From: Kumtagia ephedrae
GTDB taxonomy: Bacteria > Pseudomonadota > Alphaproteobacteria > Rhizobiales > Rhizobiaceae
NCBI RefSeq assembly: GCF_003012745.1
Contig: NZ_PXYK01000019.1
Coordinates: 62,001 to 126,000, forward strand
Length of the DNA stretch: 64,000 bases
Direction of reading: 5' to 3'
Every line of letters starts with the position of its first letter. Positions within the stretch are counted from its first letter, which is position 1. A model generated the notes under the pieces. That model saw nothing but the letters and a program-made list of their open reading frames with translations. It did no database searches and was not told where the DNA came from. Positions 17,340-26,053 of the stretch are shown in pieces. The translations under genes and the position numbers were made by a program.

Positions 17340-20080
17340 GCGACATCAGCCTCGAAACGGTGACCGGAAAGCTCAACCGCGTCGGCTACGACGCCTTCAT
17401 GCAGGCGCTGCGCCAGGCCAAGGGCGCCGGCAACCGCAATGTCGAGCTCGCCCACTGGCTGCAGCACATCCTGGCAAACGACCGCTCCGACATTTCGCTC
17501 ACCGCCGACCATTACAAGCTCGACCGGGCGAAGCTGCACAAGGACATCGCCGACGCCGTCGCCGGGCTGCGCAAGAACGAGACCGAGATGCCGGGCATCG
17601 CCAACCAGATAACCGACGTGCTCGACCGCGGCTGGCACTACGCCACCCTTTATTTCGGCGAGACGCAGATCCGCACCGGCCACCTGCTGCTCGCCGCCTG
17701 CAAGTCGCTGGAGCTGCGCCGCGCGCTGCAGCAACTGTCGAAGCAGCTCGCCCAGATCAACGCCGACATGCTCGCGGCCGAGGCGCGCCGCATCTGGGCG
17801 CAGTCGGACGAGGAGAATCTTCGGCCGATGGACGGCTCCGGGCTGACGGCGCGGCCGGTGGGAGCGGCGGCGGGCGACACGCCGGTGGCGCGCGGCACAA
17901 CGGCGCTCGACCGCTTCTCCGTCGACATGACGGCGGCGGCCGCCTCCGGCAAGATGGACCCGGTGGTCGGCCGCGACGACGAGATCCGCCAGATCATCGA
18001 CGTGCTGATGCGGCGGCGCCAGAACAACCCGATCCTCACCGGCGAGGCGGGCGTCGGCAAGACGGCGGTGGTGGAAGGGTTTGCCCAGCGGCTCGCCGAC
18101 GGCGACGTGCCACCGCAGCTCGAGGGGGTGCGGCTGTGCGCGCTCGACATCGGCCTGATGCAGGCCGGCGCCTCGATGAAGGGCGAGTTCGAGCAGCGCC
18201 TGCGCTCGGTCATCGACGAGGTGCAGGCCTCGCCGGCGCCTATCATCCTGTTCATCGACGAGGCGCATACGCTGATCGGCGCCGGCGGCGCGCAAGGCAC
18301 CGGCGACGCCGCCAACCTGCTGAAGCCGGCGCTGGCCCGCGGCACGCTGAGGACCATCGGCGCCACCACCTGGGCCGAATACCGGCAGTATTTCGAGAAG
18401 GATCCGGCGCTGACCCGGCGCTTCCAGCCGGTCAATGTCGACGAGCCTTCGATCGACAAATGCGCCACCATGCTGCGCGGCATCCTCGCGCCGATGGAGA
18501 AGCACCACGGCGTGCGCATCTCCGATGCGGCGGTGGAGGCGGCGGTGGCGCTGTCGGCGCGCTACATCCCGGCGCGCCAGCTTCCCGACAAGGCGGTGAG
18601 CCTGCTCGACACGGCCTGCGCGCGGGTCGCCATCAGCCAGTCGACGACGCCGGCGGCGGTCGCCGACCTGAAGGCGGCGATCGAGGCGAAACGCCGGGCG
18701 CTCGCAGCGCAGGAGCGCGAGAGCGAGCTCGGCCGAACCGACGACGAGCGCATCGCCGAGCTCAAATCGGAGATCAAGGATACCGAGGAGAAGCTGGCGG
18801 CGCTGGAAGCCGATTTCGCGCGGGAGAAGGCGATCGTCGGCGAGATCATGGCGCTGCGGAAGGCGATTGCGGTTTCGCCCGCGCCGGAGGGCGCCGCTGA
18901 TGCGTCCGCGGCCTCCGCCAACGACAATGCCGAGACGGCACCCGCCTCGATTCCATCCGGAGGCACCGACACCGGCGGCGGGATCATCGCGGCGGGCGGA
19001 GCGAAGGCGGAGCTGGGCGGCAAGCTCGCCGAACTCGACGGGATCGGCCCGGACAGCCGCATGATCTACGCGCATGTCGACGAGCCGGCGGTCGCCTCCG
19101 TGGTCTCCGACTGGACCGGCATCCCGGTCGGCCGCATGGTCAAGGACGAGGTCGAGACGGTGCTGCAGCTTGCCGAGATCATGGGCCGGCGCGTGGTCGG
19201 GCAGGATCACGGCCTGAAGATGATCGCCAAGCGCATCGAGACCAACCGCGCCAAGCTCGACAATCCCAACAAGCCGATCGGCGTGTTCATGCTGTGCGGG
19301 CCCTCCGGCGTCGGCAAGACCGAGACGGCGCTGGCGCTGGCGGAATCGCTCTATGGCGGCGAGCAGAACATGATCACCATCAACATGAGCGAGTTCCAGG
19401 AGGCGCACACGGTCTCGGCGTTGAAGGGCGCGCCGCCCGGCTATGTCGGCTATGGCGAGGGCGGGCGGCTGACCGAGGCGGTGCGGCGAAAACCCTATAG
19501 CGTGGTGCTGCTCGACGAGGTCGAGAAGGCGCATCCGGACGTGCACGAGCTGTTCTTCCAGGTGTTCGACAAGGGCCAGATGGAGGATGGCACAGGCCGG
19601 CGCATCGACTTCAAGAACACGCTGATCATCCTCACCTCCAATGTCGGCACCGAGGTGATCATGAAGATGGCCGAGGAGGGCAGGACGCGGCCGGACCCGG
19701 AAACGCTGAACCAGGCGCTGCGCCCGTCGCTGCTCCAGGTGTTTCCGCCGGCGCTGCTCGGGCGGCTTGTTACAATCCCGTATTTCCCGTTGTCCGGCGA
19801 GATGCTCGGCGGCATCGTCCGGTTACAACTCGACCGCATAAAAAGACGGATCGCCGAGAACCACGACGCCGCCTTCACCTACTCGGACGCGGTCGTCGAG
19901 CATATCGTCTCGCAGTGCAAGGACCCGGATTCGGGCGGGCGCATGATCGACAACATCATCACCAACACGTTGCTGCCCGAGCTCTCGCGGCATTTCCTCA
20001 ACCGCGCGATGGAGAAACTGGAGATTTCACGCGCCGCCGTCGACATCAAGGACGGCGCGTTCGCCTACGAGGTCGGGTGA
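17336..20080 (+). CDS. clpV: T6SS AAA+ ATPase ClpV (TssH)
   Basis: A 914-residue hexameric ATPase that recycles contracted TssBC sheaths. It has an N-domain (about 1-160), a first Walker A (GEAGVGKT, about 236-243), a coiled-coil middle domain (about 420-510) and a second Walker A (GPSGVGKT, about 655-662) with the C-terminal D2 domain. An Ala/Gly/Ser-rich insert of about 50 residues (near 515-565) follows the coiled coil and looks like a flexible spacer. Start overlaps tssG by 4 bp. A short stem-loop (20082-20107) follows the stop. Confidence 0.96.
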   Translation: MSDISLETVTGKLNRVGYDAFMQALRQAKGAGNRNVELAHWLQHILANDRSDISLTADHYKLDRAKLHKDIADAVAGLRKNETEMPGIANQITDVLDRGWHYATLYFGETQIRTGHLLLAACKSLELRRALQQLSKQLAQINADMLAAEARRIWAQSDEENLRPMDGSGLTARPVGAAAGDTPVARGTTALDRFSVDMTAAAASGKMDPVVGRDDEIRQIIDVLMRRRQNNPILTGEAGVGKTAVVEGFAQRLADGDVPPQLEGVRLCALDIGLMQAGASMKGEFEQRLRSVIDEVQASPAPIILFIDEAHTLIGAGGAQGTGDAANLLKPALARGTLRTIGATTWAEYRQYFEKDPALTRRFQPVNVDEPSIDKCATMLRGILAPMEKHHGVRISDAAVEAAVALSARYIPARQLPDKAVSLLDTACARVAISQSTTPAAVADLKAAIEAKRRALAAQERESELGRTDDERIAELKSEIKDTEEKLAALEADFAREKAIVGEIMALRKAIAVSPAPEGAADASAASANDNAETAPASIPSGGTDTGGGIIAAGGAKAELGGKLAELDGIGPDSRMIYAHVDEPAVASVVSDWTGIPVGRMVKDEVETVLQLAEIMGRRVVGQDHGLKMIAKRIETNRAKLDNPNKPIGVFMLCGPSGVGKTETALALAESLYGGEQNMITINMSEFQEAHTVSALKGAPPGYVGYGEGGRLTEAVRRKPYSVVLLDEVEKAHPDVHELFFQVFDKGQMEDGTGRRIDFKNTLIILTSNVGTEVIMKMAEEGRTRPDPETLNQALRPSLLQVFPPALLGRLVTIPYFPLSGEMLGGIVRLQLDRIKRRIAENHDAAFTYSDAVVEHIVSQCKDPDSGGRMIDNIITNTLLPELSRHFLNRAMEKLEISRAAVDIKDGAFAYEVG

Positions 20081-20244
20081 GGGCTCTACCCAGCCAGGGA
20101 TAGAGCCGGGGCAAGTCATCCCACTCCGAAATGCCGACCGGTGCGGCCCGCCGCTCCGGAACGGAAGCGTCTGGGCGCGGCCCGCCGGGTGCGGTCCGCG
20201 CAGGCCAGTCCTGTCCGCATGCAGGCCACAGCAACGGGGATGTC

Positions 20245-20721
20245 ATGTCGATACAGTTGAACATTGGAGACCATATCAGCTCCGAGCCGGATTTCATCGC
20301 CATTCCGCGCGAATTGCGCGGCCAGGCGCAGTGGGCGCGCACCAAGGCCAAATGGATCGCCCGCACCATTGCCAGCGCAGCCGTCTACTTCCGCTCGCTG
20401 AGCGGCGGCCGCAGCCTCACCGACCTGCTCAACGACCGCTCGATCTGGGTGAACTACCACGCCTCCTCCGACGATTTCGGCTATACCGACGCGGTCGGCG
20501 GCAGCGAGATCGCGATCACCACGCGGTCCTTCCGCATCGGCCGCTGGACGGTGCTTGCCACGCTCGTCCACGAGCTCGCCCATGTGAACGGCGCCTCGGG
20601 CGACGGTGGCTCGCAGGACGCGGAACGCGCCGTGCTGGAATGCGGCCTCGGCCGGCGCTCCGAGCTGAGGTCCGGGGTGGACGATCCGTGGACGCCCTAT
20701 GACCCGACCATCGGCGGTTAG
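20245..20721 (+). CDS. Small HExxH zincin, candidate T6SS effector
   Basis: A 158-residue protein without signal peptide or TM segment, 164 bp downstream of clpV. It carries LATLVHELAHVNGASG, so H109-E110-x-x-H113 is a zinc-protease motif preceded by a hydrophobic helix as in zincins. E127 in DAERAVLEC is a possible third ligand. The last residues (DPWTPYDPTIGG) look like a conserved tail. The frame is open from 20131, but MSIQLN at 20245 is the likely start. The next gene, 37 bp away, encodes an exported TIMP-like inhibitor. I infer a secreted protease toxin; a housekeeping peptidase is possible. Confidence 0.72.
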   Translation: MSIQLNIGDHISSEPDFIAIPRELRGQAQWARTKAKWIARTIASAAVYFRSLSGGRSLTDLLNDRSIWVNYHASSDDFGYTDAVGGSEIAITTRSFRIGRWTVLATLVHELAHVNGASGDGGSQDAERAVLECGLGRRSELRSGVDDPWTPYDPTIGG

Positions 20722-20758
20722 GAGCCAGCGCTGAGCTGGTGCGACGGAGGGCAAAGAC

Positions 20759-21187
20759 ATGTCCAGCAGAACGATGCTCCTGCCGCTGGCGCTCGCCACG
20801 GCCACGATGTTTGTTCCCGGCGTCGCGCTCGCCTGCCGCTGCGGCGAGTTCACGCCGGCCGGCGCCTACCGGCAGGCCGACGCCGTGGTGGTCGGCCGGG
20901 TCGTCGGCGTCGAGGGCGACTTCCTGGTGAAGGGCGGCGGCGTGGCGATCCTCAGCGTCGGCAAGGCCTGGAAGAAACGTGTCCCGCGCCGCCTTCGGGT
21001 ATCGTCGCGCACCACCTGCGCCGTCGCGTTCAAGCGTGGAGAATCCTACGTGATCTATCTGAAGGCGGCTGCGGGACGGGCGGCCTTCTCGACCACGCGC
21101 TGCGCCGGCACGAGGCCGCTGGCGGAGGCCGAAACGGTGATGCAGTGGCTGCGGCGCAACGGCGCCGGGGCGGAGGTGGCGGAGTAG
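20759..21187 (+). CDS. Exported TIMP-like (NTR-fold) protein, candidate immunity protein
   Basis: A 142-residue exported protein. The signal peptide ends GVALA-CRC, giving AxA cleavage by signal peptidase I after A25 and a mature N-terminal Cys. Only four cysteines exist (26, 28, 87, 115; mature 1, 3, 62, 90). In tissue inhibitors of metalloproteinases (TIMPs) Cys1 and Cys3 pair with Cys70 and Cys99 and Cys1 chelates the protease zinc. The surrounding text also fits (AYRQADAVVVGRVV; GESYVIYL; STTRC). GGAGGG precedes the ATG. It is probably co-transcribed with the zincin gene. A periplasmic inhibitor protecting against that protease is my inference. Confidence 0.75.
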   Translation: MSSRTMLLPLALATATMFVPGVALACRCGEFTPAGAYRQADAVVVGRVVGVEGDFLVKGGGVAILSVGKAWKKRVPRRLRVSSRTTCAVAFKRGESYVIYLKAAAGRAAFSTTRCAGTRPLAEAETVMQWLRRNGAGAEVAE

Positions 21188-21199
21188 GCGGCCGCCCGC

Positions 21200-21228
21200 G
21201 GTAGGGCATGCCTGCGCCCTGCCCTACC
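21200..21228. terminator. Convergent hairpin, TIMP-like gene / M23-SLT gene
   Basis: An 8-bp inverted repeat (GGTAGGGC, 21200-21207; GCCCTACC, 21221-21228) lies between two convergent genes and overlaps the stop of the minus-strand gene. It probably acts as a bidirectional transcript end. There is no T-run, so this is moderate evidence. Confidence 0.45.
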
Positions 21229-23569
21229 CCGGCTCTCCCGCATCGGCGCTGGCCGTCACGAGCGCGCTGATCGCCGCCTTGTAGGCTATGAACTCCGGCG
21301 AGGTTTTGGCGACGTTCCTGGTCTCGACGACAGGGGGAGCGGGCGTCGCCGGGACGCCGCGGCCGCGCATCTTGGCCTCCGCCCACATCTTCACATAGCT
21401 CACGGTCTTGCCGGTCAGGAACGGGTTGGCCGAGATGACCGGCTGGCCGAGCACGGCGACCAACGCCTCGCCGTCGCCGGCCGAGAGGACGGTGCTCGCG
21501 CCTTCCATGCCGAGGAAATGGCAGAGATAGAGCCGGCCGGCGGTGATCTCGTGGCCGCGGGCGCGCAGATAGGCTTCGCCTTCCTGCGCCAGCCGGCGCA
21601 CCATCTCGCGCGATAGAGTCGGGTCGAAGCGCAGCCGCAACTGCTCCTCGCGCGACAGCGTGCGCGCCAGGTCCGGCCGGTAGGTGCGCATCATCCTGAG
21701 CCAGGTGCTTTCGATGAACTGGCCGAGGCCGGTGGCGGAGGACAACGGATTCTTGGCGGTGGCGCTGCCGCCGCTCTCGACCCGGATGATGCGGTCGACC
21801 AGAAGCTCGACCGCCGCGTCGCCGGTGCCGGCGACAACCGCCACCGCCGGCGTCTCCAGGGGGTTGATCGCATCGCCGCCGGCATAGAGCTCGAAATGCA
21901 GATGCGGCCCGGTCGACAGGCCCGTGGTGCCGACATAGCCGATGATGTCGCCGGCCTTGACCGCCATGCCGGCCTTGAGGTCCTGGGCGAAGCGCGACAG
22001 ATGCGCGTAACGTGTCTCGCGGCCGCCCTCATGGGTGATGCGCACGACATTGCCGTAGCCGGCGCCGTCGCCATGGAAGGCGATCATGCCGTCGAAGGCA
22101 GCATAGACCGGCGTGCCGACGGGAGCCGCCCAGTCGACGCCCTTGTGCACGCGCACCGTCTTCAGGATCGGGTGCTTGCGTGGCCCGAAGGTCGACGTCA
22201 TCACGCCGTTCACCGGCGTCACCATGCCGTTGGTGACGGTGAGCGAATAGACCTGGTCCTCCTCGGTGACGCAGGCGAAATCGTTCGAGCCGGAGGGTCG
22301 GAAGACGAAGCATTCGATGTTCTTCTGGGAACCGCGCACGGCGGCGTAGAGCACGCGGCCCGACGAGCCGTCGCCGCCGCGCGCGCTGGCCGAATAGATC
22401 AGGACCAGGCGGTCGCCATGGGTAGCGAAGGCATTCAAGTCCTGGCCGCGCGACAGGAACATGATCGCCTCTCCAATCACGCCGGCCGGAACGCCGTTGC
22501 GGATCGCGGTGGAATAGATCGCGTCGAGCAGCCGGTACTGGCGCGGCGGCCCGGCCTGTTGCTCGAAGCCGGTGTAGTGGAGCAGGTCCTCGCGCACCCA
22601 GGGATCGACGCCGGCGACGAAGCGGCCGTCGTCGCCGCGCGCCAGCGTGCCGACATATTGCGCGTCGGCATAGATCGACACCTGCACCAGGGTGAGGCTT
22701 GTCGCCTTCACGTCCGCCTTGATGCCGCGCATGGCTACGACATAACCCGCATCGAGCCGGTCCTTGCCGAACAGCGCCTTCATCGCTTCGCCGGCCGCCT
22801 TCCCGTCCTCGGCGCCGAAGCGGTGCTCCAGCGCCAGGCTGTCCAGCGTGCGCGGCCCCAGCACCTTGTCGACGAAATCCTCCGCGGCGACGGCACGCTC
22901 GCGCTCCGGCCAGACCAGGGCGACGGACGTATTGTTCTCGATGCGGGTCTTCCTGAACGCCGGCAGGCTCTCCTCGCCCTCGCCGATCGTCTCGCCCCAG
23001 CCGGCGGCCGGATCGGCGAAGGCTGTCTCGTCCGCCGGGGTCTCGACATCCGGCGCGTCCGTTTGGCTGGCCGCGTCAGCCGGCGGAGGGATGGCCGGGT
23101 CCGGCACATACGCCGTGCGCTGTGCCTGGAAGAAGGCGAAATCCTCGGGGCTGGACGGGATGGTGGTCATCAGCGTCTCGCTGGTGCTCAGCATCACGTC
23201 CGACAGTATCTCGACCGTCTCGGCCACGCCGGGCTCAAGCAGGTCGGCCGGACGCGGCACCTGGCGCAGGCGCGGCGTGAAGGACGAGCCGGCGCCGCCG
23301 ATGCTGATCGTCATCGGATCGCCGGCGAGGTCGACGATCGCCGGGACGAACACCGGGACGTCGGCGTCCCGCTCACCGGTGTCGACCTCGACCAGGTCGT
23401 TGTCCAGCCCCTCGATCGACCACTTGTCGGCGGTGAGCCAGTAGCCGAGCCCGATGCCGGCAACGGCCAGCGCGGCCGCGGCCCCGGCAATCCTGCGCAG
23501 CCTGGCCTTGCGGCGCCGCGCGGCGGCCGCCTCCTTCTTCTGCCGAAAGCTGGCGTCGATGGTGTGCAT
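21224..23569 (-). CDS. Fused M23 endopeptidase and SLT-type lytic transglycosylase
   Basis: A 781-residue membrane-anchored peptidoglycan hydrolase. It has a cytoplasmic basic N-terminus, a TM segment (about residues 27-47), a long periplasmic region, a LytM/M23 domain (about 450-575) with HKGVDW and GPHLHFEL, so the HxxxD and HxH zinc ligands are intact, and then a transglycosylase-like domain (about 590-690) with IIRVESGG and SATGLGQFIEST. Cutting both peptide and glycan bonds would open the wall for T6SS assembly, or serve envelope growth. The ATG at 23569 is chosen over an upstream TTG. No clear ribosome site is visible. Confidence 0.85.
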   Translation of the reverse strand: MHTIDASFRQKKEAAAARRRKARLRRIAGAAAALAVAGIGLGYWLTADKWSIEGLDNDLVEVDTGERDADVPVFVPAIVDLAGDPMTISIGGAGSSFTPRLRQVPRPADLLEPGVAETVEILSDVMLSTSETLMTTIPSSPEDFAFFQAQRTAYVPDPAIPPPADAASQTDAPDVETPADETAFADPAAGWGETIGEGEESLPAFRKTRIENNTSVALVWPERERAVAAEDFVDKVLGPRTLDSLALEHRFGAEDGKAAGEAMKALFGKDRLDAGYVVAMRGIKADVKATSLTLVQVSIYADAQYVGTLARGDDGRFVAGVDPWVREDLLHYTGFEQQAGPPRQYRLLDAIYSTAIRNGVPAGVIGEAIMFLSRGQDLNAFATHGDRLVLIYSASARGGDGSSGRVLYAAVRGSQKNIECFVFRPSGSNDFACVTEEDQVYSLTVTNGMVTPVNGVMTSTFGPRKHPILKTVRVHKGVDWAAPVGTPVYAAFDGMIAFHGDGAGYGNVVRITHEGGRETRYAHLSRFAQDLKAGMAVKAGDIIGYVGTTGLSTGPHLHFELYAGGDAINPLETPAVAVVAGTGDAAVELLVDRIIRVESGGSATAKNPLSSATGLGQFIESTWLRMMRTYRPDLARTLSREEQLRLRFDPTLSREMVRRLAQEGEAYLRARGHEITAGRLYLCHFLGMEGASTVLSAGDGEALVAVLGQPVISANPFLTGKTVSYVKMWAEAKMRGRGVPATPAPPVVETRNVAKTSPEFIAYKAAISALVTASADAGEPG

Positions 23570-23654
23570 GGCCGCTAGCCGGGGGCCGGCGGAGCGGGCG
23601 TACCGACCCGACAACCGGAAACCGGCATGGGACGACGGCGACCGCGCAAGAGCC

Positions 23655-23733
23655 GGGGACAGTTTACTTTCTTTCGGCAGAAAGGCGGCAGCAGTTCAGA
23701 AGGCGCGCGGGCCGAAAAAAGTAAACTGTCCCC
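23655..23733. repeat. REP-like inverted repeat, copy 1
   Basis: Arms GGGGACAGTTTACTTT (23655-23670) and its complement (23718-23733) enclose a loop of about 47 nt. The identical arms recur at 50765-50842. It lies in the gap between the M23/SLT gene and the DUF1036 gene. Such elements are often mobilised by REP-associated tyrosine transposases; none is encoded here. Confidence 0.85.
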
Positions 23734-23756
23734 TGCGGCATCCTTCGACAAGGCGA

Positions 23757-24206
23757 TCATTGCAGGCCGCCGGTGCTCAGGAACAGGGTCCAGCGCTCCA
23801 TCTGCTGCGTGTCGACCTCGTAGAAGGGCGCCGCCTTGTGGCCGCGCACCCAGCAGTCCTTGTCGCCGCGGATGACGAAGCGGCGCGTGCCGACGCACAT
23901 GGAGGTCGAGCCGCTGAGCAGCGGCTGGCCGAAGACGTCGATCGCGTAGACGTAGATGTAGCGGTTGACCAGCTCGTCGCGGATGACGTTGACGCACTGG
24001 TTTGCGCCGACCGACCACCAGCCTTCGGTCTGCCAGAACGCCTCGCTCGGCTCGCGCATCTCCTGGCCGACCGCGAGATTGACGACGTCCAGCGTCTGGT
24101 TGCAGACGGTGAACTCGGCGCGCGCCGGGCCGGCCGCGCAAAAGACGAGGGCTGCGCCGAGCAGCGGCGCCAACCAGATCACCTTCGCAAATCCCGGCCG
24201 CCTCAC
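23757..24206 (-). CDS. Exported DUF1036 protein
   Basis: A 149-residue secreted protein. A signal peptide (AGPARA-EF) is followed by FTVCNQTLDVVNLAVG, a tryptophan-rich middle (TEGWWSVGANQCVNV) and paired cysteines, characteristic of the DUF1036 family of small periplasmic or envelope proteins. Function is unknown. It is transcribed alone, divergent from the secreted protein and proton-channel genes at 24439, with about 230 bp of shared upstream DNA. Confidence 0.8.
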   Translation of the reverse strand: MRRPGFAKVIWLAPLLGAALVFCAAGPARAEFTVCNQTLDVVNLAVGQEMREPSEAFWQTEGWWSVGANQCVNVIRDELVNRYIYVYAIDVFGQPLLSGSTSMCVGTRRFVIRGDKDCWVRGHKAAPFYEVDTQQMERWTLFLSTGGLQ

Positions 24207-24438
24207 CTTCCCGCCTCACAGCAAAATCACTGCAATTCTACAAGGCGTTGCATCATTCTCCAATCACCTCGACTTCATTTCGATACGAAGCCGTGCCTAA
24301 ACTTGGCCGGAACACATGGCACGGCGAATGAATCTCGGGATGCAACTCACGGCGGCAGGAGAAGTCATGCATCGATGCTGGACTAAATCTCGCAGAGGGA
24401 TAGGCTTTCGCCAACGCGTTACGGGCGGAGGAAGATCA

Positions 24439-24864
24439 ATGGCGCGAAGCCGGCGGCCGGCCTTGCTTGCGGCGGCGCTGATCCTTGGCGGAACGGTTTC
24501 CGGCACCGCCCAGGAGAAGTCGATCTCGATCGAGCTGAACGATGCCACCACCGTCGACGCCGCCTGCCGGCTCGTCTTCGTCGCGGTCAACGAGAGCGGC
24601 CTGCTGCTCGAGAAGACGTCCTACGACGTCGTCACCTTTGACGCGTCCGGCAAGGTCGGCACGTCGCTGACCTTCCAGTTCGGGCGGCTGCCCGCGGGCA
24701 AGACCAAGGTCGTGCAGTTCGACCTGCCCGACCAGCCCTGCGAAACGATCACCCGGCTGCTCGTCAACGACATCGCCGAGTGCACGGTCGACGGCAAGGC
24801 GTCGGATGTGTGCATCGACACGCTGACCACGTCGACGCGCGCCAAGATCGAGTTCGGGCTGTGA
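24439..24864 (+). CDS. Exported protein of unknown function upstream of ExbB-like gene
   Basis: A 141-residue exported protein with a signal peptide (to about SGTAQ) and a predicted beta-sandwich-like mature part of alternating hydrophobic strands. Four cysteines occur (ACRLVF, QPCETI, ECTVDG, VCIDTL). GGAGGA lies 6 bp before the ATG at 24439, which decides the start over upstream ATGs in the same frame. The ExbB-like gene follows by 40 bp in the same direction, so it is probably a periplasmic partner of that module. I do not recognise the family. Confidence 0.7.
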   Translation: MARSRRPALLAAALILGGTVSGTAQEKSISIELNDATTVDAACRLVFVAVNESGLLLEKTSYDVVTFDASGKVGTSLTFQFGRLPAGKTKVVQFDLPDQPCETITRLLVNDIAECTVDGKASDVCIDTLTTSTRAKIEFGL

Positions 24865-24904
24865 CCTGCCGGGTCGGCCGGCGCGATGCCCGGGAGCCGC
24901 ACAG

Positions 24905-25612
24905 ATGATCAGACTGATTTCCGAACAGCTCGCGTCCTCCGGCGGTCCGGTGCTGGTCGCGCTCTTCGTCATCTCGCTCGCCGCCGGCACGATCTTCCTG
25001 TTCAAGACCATGCAGTTCGCCCGCCTCGGCGTCGGACGCAGCGAGGGGACGGACGACGCGCTGGCACGCTGGGCCGCCGGGGCCTTCGACGACGGGCTGC
25101 GCCGGGCCAATGCGGACGTCTCCCCGGCTTCTGCGGCGGTGGCCGGGGCGATGGCCTCGCTGCTCGCCTACCCGGCCGACCGCGACAGGGCGCGCGAGGT
25201 CGCCGCGCACATCGCGCTCAGCCAGCTCAACACGCTGTCGAAGCACCTGCGCTTCCTGGAGACGGTGGCGCAGGCCGCGCCGATGCTCGGCCTGCTCGGC
25301 ACGGTGATCGGCATGATCTCGGCCTTCGGCGAGCTTTCCGCCAAGGGCGGCGCCATCGATCCGTCGGCGCTGGCGGGCGGCATCTGGGTGGCGCTGATCA
25401 CCACCGCGGCGGGCCTGTCGGTGGCGATCCCCGCCTATTTCGCCTCCATGTGGTTCGAGGCGCGGGTCGACCATGAGCGCGCCTCCATGGAGGCGGCGAT
25501 CGCGAAAGTGCTGTTCAGCATCGCCCCGGTCACGCAGGGCGCCGCCGCGCCGGCGGCAAGGCCGGCTTTCGCCCCGTCGCCGGCGACGGTTCCGGCAGCC
25601 GCCGGAGGATAG
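24905..25612 (+). CDS. MotA/TolQ/ExbB-type proton channel protein
   Basis: A 235-residue inner-membrane protein with three TM segments (about residues 15-34, 125-150 and 160-185). The conserved AAPMLGLLGTVIGMISAF segment and ALITTAAGLSVAIPAY match the channel helices of ExbB/TolQ. With ExbD/TolR-type partners it converts proton flow into movement of a periplasmic protein. Two ExbD genes and a TonB-like gene follow at 3 bp or by overlap, a complete energising set within the T6SS island. Confidence 0.92.
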   Translation: MIRLISEQLASSGGPVLVALFVISLAAGTIFLFKTMQFARLGVGRSEGTDDALARWAAGAFDDGLRRANADVSPASAAVAGAMASLLAYPADRDRAREVAAHIALSQLNTLSKHLRFLETVAQAAPMLGLLGTVIGMISAFGELSAKGGAIDPSALAGGIWVALITTAAGLSVAIPAYFASMWFEARVDHERASMEAAIAKVLFSIAPVTQGAAAPAARPAFAPSPATVPAAAGG

Positions 25613-25615
25613 GCG

Positions 25616-26053
25616 ATGGCCGAGCAGCCGGGGGCCATCCTGCCCAGGCCGCTACGGCGCCGGCGGCCCTCCTTCGTGCTGACCTCGCTGATCGACGTCA
25701 TCTTCCTGCTCGTCATCTTCTTCATGGTGTCGTCGCAGATCGTGCCGTTCTCGCTGCTGCCGCTCGGGCCGCTGGCGGCGGAAGGCCCCGCCGCCGGCGC
25801 ACCGGAGACCCGATCGGCGCCGCCGATCGCCGTGCGCATCCTGGCGGGGCGCGTCGCCATCGGCGGCGACAGCATCGCGATGGCCGAGGTGGGCGACGCC
25901 TTCGCCGCGCTGAAGGCGCAGGGCGCCACGTCGATCCTGCTGATGCCGGCCACGACGGCGACGGTGCAGGACGTCGTCACCGTGCTCGAGGCGAGCAGGC
26001 AGGCGGCGCTCGGCAACGTCACCGTGCTCGGCCGCCGGAGCGACGCGCCGTGA
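25616..26053 (+). CDS. ExbD/TolR family protein 1
   Basis: A 145-residue protein with one N-terminal TM segment (LTSLIDVIFLLVIFFMVSSQ, about 20-40) and a periplasmic ExbD-like domain. The Asp in LIDVIF is the residue used for proton conduction in this family. It starts 3 bp after the ExbB-like stop and its own stop overlaps the next gene by 4 bp. Confidence 0.9.
   Translation: MAEQPGAILPRPLRRRRPSFVLTSLIDVIFLLVIFFMVSSQIVPFSLLPLGPLAAEGPAAGAPETRSAPPIAVRILAGRVAIGGDSIAMAEVGDAFAALKAQGATSILLMPATTATVQDVVTVLEASRQAALGNVTVLGRRSDAP

Noticed and set aside
20759-20840. The TIMP-like protein as a lipoprotein
   Set aside because: Position -3 before the Cys is Ala and -2 is Leu, which does not fit the lipobox; AxA fits signal peptidase I.
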